From contig JAGACK010000019.1 of the NCBI GenBank assembly GCA_017614155.1, forward strand, positions 1-48,503: DNA of 48,503 nt. The letters run 5' to 3'. Of the stretch, positions 1 through 9,109 are shown in pieces. A program made the position numbers and the translations under genes. This DNA is from Lachnospiraceae bacterium (GTDB lineage: Bacteria; Bacillota; Clostridia; Lachnospirales; Lachnospiraceae). The stretch's first letter is position 1. Each line of letters opens with the position of its first letter. A model generated the notes under the pieces. The model was not told the DNA's origin, did no database searches, and worked only from the letters and a program-made list of their open reading frames with translations.

Positions 1-10
1 GGTGAAAGAA

Positions 11-60
11 TTGAGGCGACCCACTGACGGATGTTAGAGGGCCCAGCCTCTTCTTTTATA
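11..60. other. Unassigned window edge with weak GAGGC/GCCTC repeat
   Basis: The first 214 bases hold no gene I can support. A GAGGC at 12-16 and a GCCTC near 47-51 followed by TTCTTTTA could be a weak plus-strand terminator of something left of the window. The pairing is only five bases with a long loop, so this is a note rather than a call. Confidence 0.15.
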
Positions 61-210
61 CTCAAAAATAGATTCTTGGCAATAGTGGGGCAGATCTGCG
101 CCTCTTTATTTTAAGCTATGTGTCCGTTTTGTACTATTTACAATATTATAAATATCTGTATTATTAATACATTTTTTCATAGTGTTATTAGAACCTCCTT
201 CCTCCATTAA

Positions 211-250
211 CAACACACCCCCGGGAGTGATCCCGGGGGTGTGGGTGTTG
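211..250 (-). terminator. Very stable hairpin downstream of the surface-protein gene
   Basis: A perfect 12-base inverted repeat (215-226 with 231-242, four-base loop) is made almost entirely of G and C, and further pairing (CAACAC with GTGTTG) extends it outward to about 211-250. It starts about 50 bases after the stop codon at 295. Neither strand has a proper T-run after the stem, so it may act as a 3'-end stabiliser or a Rho- or processing-dependent end rather than a textbook intrinsic terminator. Confidence 0.6.
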
Positions 251-294
251 CTATGGTTTATGTCCGTCTGTTGCTGTCTGCTCTGATCCGGATA

Positions 295-3200
295 TTACTG
301 GTTCAGGATCAGGTTCTGGTTGGTCTGAGGTACGATAGAATACTTCTGAGTGACCGATCCTCCTGAAGGATATGCATTAGTCTTGGAATCCTTCTTCAGA
401 GTAACCGTAACTGTCATCTTATTCTTTCCTACCTTAACATTGTTGTTGTACTTCACGATGAAGTTGCTGGATTCACTGATTCCGCTCGGGAAGCTGGTAG
501 TAGTTCCATCGATCGTGATGCTTGTGATCGTAGGCGTGATAGCCTGTCCGGTGTAGGTATAACCCTTCTTCGCAGCATCAAATCCTGCATCTGATACAGT
601 AAACGAAACCTTTACCTTCTTGCCATAAGTATTGAAGAGACCTTCTGACTCAAGTGTAGCACCGCTTTCCTTGTGTGTAGCATCAATGAATGCAAAGCTT
701 CCTGCTGCAGGTGCTTCAAATTTAATGCGCTGTCCCTGTCCACTTACGGTTGTTCCAAGCTTCCAAGTGTAGTCCTTCTTTGCCTTGAGTGCTGTCACTC
801 CGTCACCCTTGGCATTAACCTGATACAGATTAACGGTAGGCTTAGGATCTTTGCCTGCATTAGGTGATATGGTATCAGTGATCACTGCAACAAGAGCGCC
901 GGCTTCATCAAGTGCATCCTGATCATAAACGCCGATTGTATCAATCTTCTTGTCCACGATCGTGAAAGGAACAACAAGTGAGCCCGTAAGATATTTCTTT
1001 GCATTTGTCGTATAAGGCTTGATTGTTGCCTTTGCTGTTCCGGTCTTCTTATTGGCTGAATACTTAACCTCACAAGTATATCCCTTGATAGAAATTCGTG
1101 CTGTCTTTCCGTCATTATTACTGTAAAGAGGTCTTATCACTTCATTTCCTGACAATTCATATGTTCCGCCGTTAGCTACCGAGTCGCCTTTGATCTTAAG
1201 CTTAAATGCTGCCGGTGTACCTCCAACATTAGCTTCAACATCCTTATTTATTACGGAAATGAGCTTTTCAGCCTTCTTCAGGTTGATCTTGCTGTATGCA
1301 TAAGTGAGTTCAACCCATCCGTCTTCGGTATCTGCATAATACCTTCCTGAAGGCTTGATATTGATATGGTAAGTTTTAATAGAAGTATTATTCGTTGCAG
1401 GCGCAACACTGTATACTCCGCTCTTTACGAGGCTGGCTGCCGGTGATGTACCGTTGTCATAATAACCATCCTTCTTATCGTAGCTACCATTATTATAAAC
1501 AGTTATAGCCGTATCAGGATCAGCTGCCTTAAATGTATACGACGAATCAGCCAAAGGTATCTTGCTGTTTTCATCTACAGGCAGATTCTTCTTAAGAGTT
1601 ACCTTGATAGGTGTATTCTCGCCCGTGTACTCAAGCTTCTTTCCTTCGTTGATCTTGAAATCCTTGGCTGCAAGCTTCGTTCCCTTAACCTCTACCTGGA
1701 TTGTCTTCGTTCCCTGGATAGAGTTGGACTCAAGAAGTTTGTCGTTTGCGATATAAGTCACATAATATACACCTGCATCCTTGAATTTAAATGCATCCAC
1801 TTCAGCGGCAGTATCGTAGTCATAATCAACCATCCTGAGTTTATTCTTTCCTGCCTTTTTGTAAATGCTGTAAACATATATGCCCGGCTTCTCATTTGCG
1901 GTTCCATCAACAGTTGAAAGAACATCGATCGCTGCTTTCTTCTTCTTATCCTTTGCTGTAACCTTGAAGTCGGCAATTGTCAGAGGTGTTGATGACCAAT
2001 CCTTCTTCTTTGTCCACTTGAAGGACTGCTTGTCAAGAAGATATGTTGTTTTAACTTCAAACTCTTTCTCATCTGTTCCCATGTAGTTATTTACGTATTT
2101 AATAACTGCAACATAGTACCCTTCCTGTATTCTCTTGAAGTTTGTAACAAGCTCTCTCTTTTCCTCTTTTCCTGCCGCATCCTTCGTGATTTTGTAAATT
2201 TCCTTTACGAAATCCTTAGTATATGTTCCCTTATTTGAATTATACTTTCCTTCTTTAAGAACATATTTTTTCTCTATATCTTTTTCATAGTTTGTCCATA
2301 TATAATCATACGGCTTAGGTGTAACCTTCAGAGTCTTGTTAGCATCATAGTATGCGTTTACATTCTCTACATCTGTAACACCGGTAGGAAGTATATCAAA
2401 GAGTATCGTAACCTTTGTACCCTTGTAGTTTCCAAGACCAGTTACTATAACCTGAGGCCTCTTGTTCTCAGGGAAGAGCTGCTTGAAGGTAGCATCCTTT
2501 CCGCCTGTTCCACTGTCTGCAGCGTCTCCGCTAACTGTAGGATCATATGCTACGGATGCATTCTTGTTATTCTTGTAAGAAACTTTGTAATCCTTCTTCT
2601 GTTCAAGAGTATAACGCCAGATATCTGACTTTCCTGCTACTCCAACATGTATTCTTTCTCTTGCACCCATCTTAACAAGCTTCAGATACTCATTATAGTG
2701 AGGATCTGCAGGATTCTTGTATGCATAATTTCCATCTGTATCGACGATCTCAAATTCCTCATAGATATTGAAGTTCAGATTGCCCCTCTTGTTGGCTTTA
2801 GCATCCGTACCTATAACATGATTTGTGCCGTCATACTCTACAGGTGCTATGGAATCAACAAATACAGCCTTTCCATCCCCCTTCTTTGTCGCGGTACCTT
2901 TAACTACTGCAAATACAACATAATCGTTCTCAGCATAATCATTGTCACCGTCACCGTAAAGAGTATCGACAATCGTATTCAGATCATCTGCTTTTCTTAT
3001 GATCCAACTGGTTATAACACTGTCGTTTCCGAGAACACCGGGTTCCTTTCCGTCAACGCTTCCCCAGCTGAGAGTCTTGTACTTCGTAGGCTTAATGTTA
3101 ATCTGTCCTGCGTTAGCATCGAGTTCTGCCTTGTCTACAACATTGCTGGACACATACTTCTTTCCGCCATACTCAAGCACATACTTGACATAATATCTAG

Positions 3201-6200
3201 CTTCAATCTCATAGTCTACAAGTTTTGATCCAAGAGTATAGTTTGTTGCAAAGTTGCTTGAAAGATTTGCATCCGTCACATTAAGAAGGACATTATATGT
3301 ACCGGGCTTGCTTGAATCAACAAGTGAAGTATTAAGCTTGATGTCAACGCTGTTTGCTGCGTCAAACAATTTGTCAATGTTGATCGGATTCTTGAAAGGT
3401 TCCTCATTTATGACATAGTTCACATCATCAGTGTTTGCTTTCGCTTCTATCTTGTTTGTGCTTACCTTTTCTTCAAGCTTGCCTCCTCTGACAGATCCAA
3501 GCTTCACTCCAGTCTTAAGATCAAGATCTATAGGTCTCTTCTCGATCTTTACAGGAATTGCAGCTGAAGACACAGTCTGTCCGCCATATGTTGCATTGTA
3601 GAAGTATGCATATACGGTCTGATTAGCGCTTATCTTGCTGATCTTTGCATCGTCAAGAGGTGTAACTCCTGCCAGATTATCTGACTGAGAATCGTAAACT
3701 TTCAAACTAGTATACAGACCTGTAGTTATAGGGTCCCCGTCTGAATCTACAAGTTTTTCTCCATCAAGAGTGTAATATCCTACAATCCTGTCGGTAACAC
3801 TTTCAACATCGGTTCCATAGTATACAGGACTCTGCGTTGTATCAACGCTACCCACTACCGCAAGGCCCGTCTTATCAACGACCTTCAGATCAGCTTCTGT
3901 GTTGTAATCAGTATTAGCCGTATCTTTTATATCAGTGAAATACAAAGTACTATCAAGGTCATTCTGGCTTACCTTTATCTTGTAGCTTCCGGCAGGAAGA
4001 TTATTGAAACTCGTGGGCATTACAGCCTTTGAGCCATTAATATAATAATCCTCGTCTCCAGAGAAAACTGCATCAGCAGGAGCACCTGTTATCTGGTTTG
4101 TTACTTTAAGGCTAGGAACTCCTACATTTCCTGACATCTGAAGAGGAACTATTTCCGGCTCATATTTTGCGGGAGCCTTGATGACATTGAAAGATACATG
4201 ATTGCTTTCTCCAACTGCCATATCGCCATATGTTGCTCCTACATCGCCAACGCCTGCAAACTGTGCGCTTACTGCATAATGGCCGGGCTCAAGAGCATAC
4301 ATAGGAACCGGTTCTGAAGTATAAGGATCTTTTACTTCATTTGCCCAATTATAAACATTAGGTGTTCCTGTTCCGGGATAGAAATGAAGCGTTAATGTAC
4401 CGATCTTAAATCCATAACTATCCTTGACATACAGAGTATTATTCTCGTACTTAGGAACTTTCTCGTACGCAGTTTCATCATCGTCGTCAATATCCTCTGT
4501 TACGGTGATGCCGGGCACTTCAGTTGCAGAAGGATAATTGAAAGTCCACTTGAAGAAATTGGAATTAAGCACCCTGCTGTTCTGAGACTCGAAGAATGCC
4601 AATTCTTTATCATAATCTGAGAAATTGTCCACATCACCGGCATAGTTGGGTGAAATTGTTGATGCCAGACCGACTGAGATCGAAGTGAGCTTCAGTGTCG
4701 TGAACTCTCCGATAAACTTGGCTTCAGAACGGAAAAGTCCATCACCGCCCTGATTGCTCTTTCTACGGGCATACAGAGAGTATGTCTTACCCTTCTCAAG
4801 AGTCGCACCATTTGCAACTTTCGTTACTAAACCGGATGAATCTGTCAATGATGTATCCCAATCGCCGGTCCACTTCAGTGAATCTGCCTGTGTAGCTGCT
4901 TTATTATTGGAAATGATGAATTCATATTTTCCGACCAGCTTTTTCTGATTTACATTTCCCTTTGTCACGTCAACACCATTGGTCCTCTGCTGGCCATCTA
5001 CAAGGCCTGTAGGGAATTCATTGGCTGCACGTGCGGGTATATATGAATATGTGAAAGTTAAAGGTGCAGTCGCGTCATCGGCAAAAAGAACCCTTCCATG
5101 TCCGAACTCAAGTGAGACGCCGTCAATCTTATCTTCACTGATCTTCAGAGTTCCTCCTGCAACAGCCGTAAATGCTTTATTGTTGCTGAGCACCGCATCT
5201 GCAAGAACTGTTTCAGCATTAAAATTAGGATTAACCTTTGCTGCAGTAACTGAACAAATCTTAAGACTTCCGCCAATTGTCGTTGTAGCTGCATCCTCAC
5301 CATTTACAACAAACTTATATTCCTTATTCGAATCTGTTGTATTAAGGATGACAAGTGCTTCGTCGGAATCTGTATTGTTGTTACTGATAGTAACTTTTGT
5401 ATCAACTCCTTCGTATGTAGCACTGGCAGCATCCACCTTGAAAAGTCCTTCATTCTTAAGAGTTATGGGATAATCGCCTGTCATTGAACTATCAGCTACC
5501 AAAGTAACATCTTTTCCAATGTTTACAGAAAGAGCCTTCTTTGCTCCGGAGGGATCTTTAATAGTAACTTCCGGTTTATTATTCCCACTTGCAGTAAACT
5601 TCAGTTCTGCAATACCACCTGTATAACTGATTTCTGAAACGGTGGTAGCTTTGTCCATTTCAAATGTGAAACCGCTTACTGTGAAGGTGCCTTCAGGTGT
5701 AGGTGCAGGTGCAGGAGTATAATCAATCGCAACAGCATCTGAAGAAAGTGTTGTTATCGTCCCAGATGTTTTAGTGGGATCCTCATCAAATACTGCCTTA
5801 ACCCTGACATACATCTTTTTGCTTGCTTCTCTGTCTGCGGCTGTTATTTCTGCACCAGTTGAATTATCAAGATTAGCATATGATCCTGTGCTGGATGTTG
5901 CAACAAGATACTCAAGGCGCTTGCTTGCATCAGCTGCTTTCACTGTCCACTTATCAGCCGGTGTTTTGTCAATCGTATAATCTGTCGTCTCAACAGGATC
6001 ACTGGGCTTGGCTCCAACTTTTTTTATTGTCACGCCTGTTGTATCTGTAGCTTCTATAGATGTCAAAGTGCTGGCAAATGTACCATTATTCAGGATAACA
6101 TACTTTCCAGACCCAATATCAACTGTTGTTGCTGTTCCTTCTCCGTTAGATTTAACCTTGATTGTATCTCCGGATCCATCTGAAGTTTCAGCAATACCCA

Positions 6201-6549
6201 CAGCTGCTTCACTCAAGGTCACAACTGTACTTTCACCGGACCCCTCAATCTCAGGAGCCGAGGTCGTATAAGTAAATGTCCATCCCTGAACTGCTATCGT
6301 ACCGCCAGCGGGCTCTTCCGCCTCTGTAGGAGCAGGCTCCTCAGCTGCGGGAGCTGCTTCCTCTTCCGGAGCAGGCTCTTCTGCTGCAGGTTCCTCAGCT
6401 GCAGGAGTTTCTGCAGGCTGCTCTGCTGCGGGCTCTTCGACAGCTACCGGATCGGCAACTTCGTCTGCGAATGCGGTGATATTCATGGAGAATACCATTG
6501 CAAGCGCGAGAACCACTGACAGGATCTTTTTCCATTGTCTTTTTCTCAT
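295..6549 (-). CDS. Very large secreted surface protein with adhesin-type repeats
   Basis: The product has 2084 residues. Residues 1-28 are a classic signal peptide (charged start RKRQWKK, hydrophobic core, cleavage after ITAFA). Residues 30-85 form a Pro/Glu/Ala-rich linker (repeats of AEEPA). The rest is Thr/Ser/Asp/Lys-rich beta-type sequence with almost no cysteine. The C-terminal third contains units of the pattern YTG-x-AITPT, Y-NN-x-KVGK and GLGNYKGTKV, which I know from clostridial cell-surface and adhesin-like proteins. No LPxTG, SLH or choline-binding repeats are visible at the C-terminus, so it may be released or held non-covalently. The start at 6549 has an AAAGGA site eight bases upstream. 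The gene is monocistronic, with its own promoter and a long leader. The ligand and role are unknown. Confidence 0.85.
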   Translation of the reverse strand: MRKRQWKKILSVVLALAMVFSMNITAFADEVADPVAVEEPAAEQPAETPAAEEPAAEEPAPEEEAAPAAEEPAPTEAEEPAGGTIAVQGWTFTYTTSAPEIEGSGESTVVTLSEAAVGIAETSDGSGDTIKVKSNGEGTATTVDIGSGKYVILNNGTFASTLTSIEATDTTGVTIKKVGAKPSDPVETTDYTIDKTPADKWTVKAADASKRLEYLVATSSTGSYANLDNSTGAEITAADREASKKMYVRVKAVFDEDPTKTSGTITTLSSDAVAIDYTPAPAPTPEGTFTVSGFTFEMDKATTVSEISYTGGIAELKFTASGNNKPEVTIKDPSGAKKALSVNIGKDVTLVADSSMTGDYPITLKNEGLFKVDAASATYEGVDTKVTISNNNTDSDEALVILNTTDSNKEYKFVVNGEDAATTTIGGSLKICSVTAAKVNPNFNAETVLADAVLSNNKAFTAVAGGTLKISEDKIDGVSLEFGHGRVLFADDATAPLTFTYSYIPARAANEFPTGLVDGQQRTNGVDVTKGNVNQKKLVGKYEFIISNNKAATQADSLKWTGDWDTSLTDSSGLVTKVANGATLEKGKTYSLYARRKSNQGGDGLFRSEAKFIGEFTTLKLTSISVGLASTISPNYAGDVDNFSDYDKELAFFESQNSRVLNSNFFKWTFNYPSATEVPGITVTEDIDDDDETAYEKVPKYENNTLYVKDSYGFKIGTLTLHFYPGTGTPNVYNWANEVKDPYTSEPVPMYALEPGHYAVSAQFAGVGDVGATYGDMAVGESNHVSFNVIKAPAKYEPEIVPLQMSGNVGVPSLKVTNQITGAPADAVFSGDEDYYINGSKAVMPTSFNNLPAGSYKIKVSQNDLDSTLYFTDIKDTANTDYNTEADLKVVDKTGLAVVGSVDTTQSPVYYGTDVESVTDRIVGYYTLDGEKLVDSDGDPITTGLYTSLKVYDSQSDNLAGVTPLDDAKISKISANQTVYAYFYNATYGGQTVSSAAIPVKIEKRPIDLDLKTGVKLGSVRGGKLEEKVSTNKIEAKANTDDVNYVINEEPFKNPINIDKLFDAANSVDIKLNTSLVDSSKPGTYNVLLNVTDANLSSNFATNYTLGSKLVDYEIEARYYVKYVLEYGGKKYVSSNVVDKAELDANAGQINIKPTKYKTLSWGSVDGKEPGVLGNDSVITSWIIRKADDLNTIVDTLYGDGDNDYAENDYVVFAVVKGTATKKGDGKAVFVDSIAPVEYDGTNHVIGTDAKANKRGNLNFNIYEEFEIVDTDGNYAYKNPADPHYNEYLKLVKMGARERIHVGVAGKSDIWRYTLEQKKDYKVSYKNNKNASVAYDPTVSGDAADSGTGGKDATFKQLFPENKRPQVIVTGLGNYKGTKVTILFDILPTGVTDVENVNAYYDANKTLKVTPKPYDYIWTNYEKDIEKKYVLKEGKYNSNKGTYTKDFVKEIYKITKDAAGKEEKRELVTNFKRIQEGYYVAVIKYVNNYMGTDEKEFEVKTTYLLDKQSFKWTKKKDWSSTPLTIADFKVTAKDKKKKAAIDVLSTVDGTANEKPGIYVYSIYKKAGKNKLRMVDYDYDTAAEVDAFKFKDAGVYYVTYIANDKLLESNSIQGTKTIQVEVKGTKLAAKDFKINEGKKLEYTGENTPIKVTLKKNLPVDENSKIPLADSSYTFKAADPDTAITVYNNGSYDKKDGYYDNGTSPAASLVKSGVYSVAPATNNTSIKTYHINIKPSGRYYADTEDGWVELTYAYSKINLKKAEKLISVINKDVEANVGGTPAAFKLKIKGDSVANGGTYELSGNEVIRPLYSNNDGKTARISIKGYTCEVKYSANKKTGTAKATIKPYTTNAKKYLTGSLVVPFTIVDKKIDTIGVYDQDALDEAGALVAVITDTISPNAGKDPKPTVNLYQVNAKGDGVTALKAKKDYTWKLGTTVSGQGQRIKFEAPAAGSFAFIDATHKESGATLESEGLFNTYGKKVKVSFTVSDAGFDAAKKGYTYTGQAITPTITSITIDGTTTSFPSGISESSNFIVKYNNNVKVGKNKMTVTVTLKKDSKTNAYPSGGSVTQKYSIVPQTNQNLILNQ

Positions 6550-6888
6550 TTTCTTCGTCCTTTCTGAAAAAATTTTTTGTTTTCGAATGCGTTCAACCCT
6601 TTTTTGCGGTAACGATCTCGTACATCCTCACCGCTTCATGTGCCAGCGAAAAAAGTCTCGTACACCTTCTCCACTATTCCGGTTACTCTTTCATAACCGC
6701 TTTCCGGTTTTTGTGACGGGCTGTGGACCCGGCCGGAAAACTCTCCCTTTTGAAGAGGTCCGTGCAAAAGGCTCACACTTCCTTTTGCACGGGGCACACA
6801 TTCCCCGGATGACATGTGAAATGATTTTTAGGGAATCCTCTTCCTTTGTCTTTTTGCATACGCAAATAGACAGAGTTTCACACACTCT
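6550..6888 (-). promoter_or_regulatory. Long structured 5' leader of the surface-protein gene
   Basis: From the predicted start near 6888 the leader runs about 340 nt before the ATG at 6549. It contains a perfect 11-base inverted repeat (6761-6771 with 6781-6791, nine-base loop), a smaller GGTTA/TAACC hairpin (6681-6698) and a nine-base direct repeat TCTCGTACA (6616-6624 and 6656-6664). I match it to no known riboswitch class by eye. No T-run follows the large stem, so attenuation is not obvious; translational or stability control is possible. Confidence 0.5.
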
Positions 6889-6894
6889 TTCCAC

Positions 6895-6923
6895 ACAATA
6901 ACCCCCTGTGTTTTAAAAGTCAA
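6895..6923 (-). promoter_or_regulatory. SigA-type promoter of the surface-protein gene
   Basis: On the minus strand there is a TTGACT -35 box (6918-6923), a 17-base spacer and a TATTGT -10 box (6895-6900). It is the only well-spaced candidate I see in the 600-base gap between this gene and the hydrolase terminator. The remaining part of the gap, 6924-7037, shows nothing recognisable. Confidence 0.6.
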
Positions 6924-7037
6924 GCATTTGTTCAAAATAAATGCTTTTCTTTTATTATAGGGGCTATACATCTATTCGATTGTCTATATGGATTTTTCGG
7001 GGATGTACCGGGATTTTTTATTATGCAACTCTTTGAC

Positions 7038-7080
7038 AAAAAAAGAACGGTCTGCACGGGGGTTAATCCATGCAGACCGT
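7038..7080 (-). terminator. Intrinsic terminator of the cell-wall operon
   Basis: The 10-base stem ACGGTCTGCA / TGCAGACCGT (7047-7056 with 7071-7080) is followed on the minus strand by TCTTTTTTTG. It lies about 75 bases after the alpha/beta hydrolase stop codon, so it closes the operon that runs down from 14560. Confidence 0.85.
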
Positions 7081-7153
7081 CCTTGTTCTTATTATTATCC
7101 TTCTTAAACTTAGATGTCCATTTTACAAGGTATTTGATGGGTTTGAAATTAAC

Positions 7154-7903
7154 TCATATTTTGAAATAGGATTTCATGACCCTGTCAAAGATGACAGGCT
7201 GATCGAGGAAGGAGAAATGACCTGCTCCCTCCAGTTTCACCAGGCCGGATCCTTTGATGTGCTGTTCCATGTATTCCCCGTCGCTTAATGGGGTTGCTGT
7301 GTCGGCAGTGCCCCAGATGAGCAGGGTCTCGGCTTTGATGTTCGGGATGAGCTCTGTCAGGTCTTCATTGATGGACTTTACCATGGTTGCCCTCATAAGG
7401 GGAGTGGCGTTCCGGTAGTCTGCCGATCCATGGGACTTTTTGTATTCCTCCAGCTGTTTTTCGGACATGAATTTTTTTGCAACTTTGAAGGCTTTCTGTT
7501 TGAGGGCAGCTTTTCCCTTCACCTGATGTCTGATACCAGCCGCGTCAATGAGGACGAGCTTTTCCACCTCAAAGGGAAGATTTTCCCTGTTCATGAGTTT
7601 GATGATGATCCGCCCACCGAAGGAATGCCCTATTATGGAAAGTTTTCCTATATTAAGCGCTTTTATAAATTCTGTGACAAAATCCGCGTAGGCATCTACA
7701 TCCCAGGGTTCGGGAGGTTCGGGTGTCCCTCCCGTAAAGCCGGGAAGATCGAGGAGAATGACGCGGTATCCTGAAGATATGGTATCGGCAATACTTTTGT
7801 ATAGTTCCTTTTTTGCGCTCCAGCCCGGGAGCATCAGGACCCAGGGGCCGTCTGCCCCCTTTATTTCGTATGCAGTTTCTATATCGAATACTTTTATAGT
7901 CAC
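7154..7903 (-). CDS. Alpha/beta hydrolase
   Basis: A 249-residue cytoplasmic hydrolase of the alpha/beta fold. The visible catalytic elements are the oxyanion region MLPGWSA, the nucleophile elbow GHSFGGR (Ser), the acid in LIWGTADTATP (Asp) and the histidine in GAGHFSFLDQP. A longer reading frame reaches 8047, but its first 48 residues lie over the Ddl gene and do not resemble a hydrolase. I choose the GTG at 7903, which has GGAG seven bases upstream and overlaps the Ddl stop codon in GTGA. This is the last gene of the cell-wall operon and is translationally coupled to ddl. The substrate is unknown; esterase or a similar role is the general expectation. Confidence 0.85.
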   Translation of the reverse strand: MTIKVFDIETAYEIKGADGPWVLMLPGWSAKKELYKSIADTISSGYRVILLDLPGFTGGTPEPPEPWDVDAYADFVTEFIKALNIGKLSIIGHSFGGRIIIKLMNRENLPFEVEKLVLIDAAGIRHQVKGKAALKQKAFKVAKKFMSEKQLEEYKKSHGSADYRNATPLMRATMVKSINEDLTELIPNIKAETLLIWGTADTATPLSDGEYMEQHIKGSGLVKLEGAGHFSFLDQPVIFDRVMKSYFKI

Positions 7904-9099
7904 TTCTTTGCTCCGGAGAAGGATGCTTTGTCGAGAAGGTTTGTCTCGAAGGAGAAATTGACACGGCGATTGTCCCTGGCGCGCTTCAGGGCCAGTTCGA
8001 TGAGCCTGTCGAGAAGTTCTTTGTAGGACATGCCGTCTGCTTCCCACAGATAAAACGACAGAGAACCGGGGATGGTATTTATCTCGTTGAGGAAGAGTTC
8101 TTTCGTATCCTCGTCCAGTATGAAATCAAAGCGGACCACCCCGCTGCAGTCAAGCACCTTGAAGGCTTTGACCGAAAGCTCCCGGATCCTTTCCGACAGT
8201 TCGTCCGGTATGTCTGCCGGGATCTTTCTTTGCAGGGACGCCATGCCCTTTGAGCCGGAGGCTCCCGTCTCCTTTGAGCCTTTGCTTCCTTTGCCGCCGC
8301 TCAGGTATTTATCCTCGTAGCTTAGTATCTCGTCTGTGTGGAAGGGTTCCTCACAGGGTGAAGCCTTGGCATCTGCAGCATCTCCCAGTACCGAGCAGTT
8401 TATCTCCCTTAAGTTTTTCACGGCTTTTTCAATGAGGATGGTATTTGTGAAAAGAAAGGCATTGTCCACTGCCTTTATGAGGCCGTTCCTGTCATCTGCA
8501 ACCATGATCCCGACAGAGGAGCCGGAGTTTACGGGCTTGACTATGACGGGATATCCTATTTTTTCCTCAGTCTTTTTTGCAAGACTGTCCATATCACTGT
8601 AATCTGCCAGTGTGAATCTGAGGCAGTCGAGGACCGGAATATCGTTGTACCTGAAGGCCGTCTTTTGAAGGTATTTGTCCATTCCGACCGCTGCCGAGGT
8701 GACATCACAGCCCACAAAGGGTATGCCGATGGTTTTGAGGTGTCCCATCAGGGTTCCGTCCTCCACATTTGTGCCGTGGACCACGGGAAAAGCAATATCT
8801 ACTTCTATTTTAGTATTCCCGCCGAATTTCTTTGAAGGGTAGTTTACAAGATAGAATCTTTTGTTATCGTTTATGAGGATCACTCTTTCGGAGGATGAGA
8901 GCAGGGACGGGATCTGCCTGTAGGCTTCGATATCGCCGGTCTTTTCCCCGTAGTAGAATTCGTTCTCTTTTGTCATATATACGGGATAGATCTCGTATTT
9001 TTCGCTGTCCATATTGGCCATGGCCTGCAGAGCCGAGATAACGGACACTTCATGTTCTACGGATCTTCCTCCGAATATCAGTGCAATTCTTATTTTCAT
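7900..9099 (-). CDS. ddl: D-alanine--D-alanine ligase (ATP-grasp)
   Basis: This enzyme joins two D-alanines with ATP to make the dipeptide used in peptidoglycan stem peptides. At 399 residues it is longer than the usual 300-370. Residues 4-21 hold the N-terminal signature FGGRSVEHEVSVIS, residues 183-198 the ATP-grasp loop YPVIVKPVNSGSSVGI, and residues 338-346 the metal-binding NEINTIPGS. A Gly/Ser/Lys-rich stretch at about 267-287 (GGKGSKGSKETGASG) sits after YEDKY, where the omega loop closes the active site, and accounts for much of the extra length. The ATG has AAAGGAG upstream and lies ten bases after the MurF-like gene. D-Ala-D-Ser or D-Ala-D-Lac specificity cannot be excluded by eye, but no VanH- or VanX-like gene is present, so ordinary Ddl is the best call. 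Confidence 0.9.
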   Translation of the reverse strand: MKIRIALIFGGRSVEHEVSVISALQAMANMDSEKYEIYPVYMTKENEFYYGEKTGDIEAYRQIPSLLSSSERVILINDNKRFYLVNYPSKKFGGNTKIEVDIAFPVVHGTNVEDGTLMGHLKTIGIPFVGCDVTSAAVGMDKYLQKTAFRYNDIPVLDCLRFTLADYSDMDSLAKKTEEKIGYPVIVKPVNSGSSVGIMVADDRNGLIKAVDNAFLFTNTILIEKAVKNLREINCSVLGDAADAKASPCEEPFHTDEILSYEDKYLSGGKGSKGSKETGASGSKGMASLQRKIPADIPDELSERIRELSVKAFKVLDCSGVVRFDFILDEDTKELFLNEINTIPGSLSFYLWEADGMSYKELLDRLIELALKRARDNRRVNFSFETNLLDKASFSGAKK

Positions 9100-9109
9100 T
9101 ATATCTCCT

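Noticed and set aside
100-180. A 24-codon minus-strand frame (MKKCINNTDIYN...) behind AGGAGG
   Set aside because: The ribosome binding site is about 13 bases from the ATG, the product has no recognisable feature, and it would need transcription through a very stable hairpin.
2647-3228. 193-residue plus-strand frame inside the surface gene
   Set aside because: It is antisense to a well-supported gene, has no ribosome binding site, and the Cys/Ile-rich product looks like a frame shadow.
7904-8047. 48-residue extension of the alpha/beta hydrolase
   Set aside because: It overlaps the Ddl coding sequence; the GTG at 7903 with GGAG and a GTGA overlap is a far better start.
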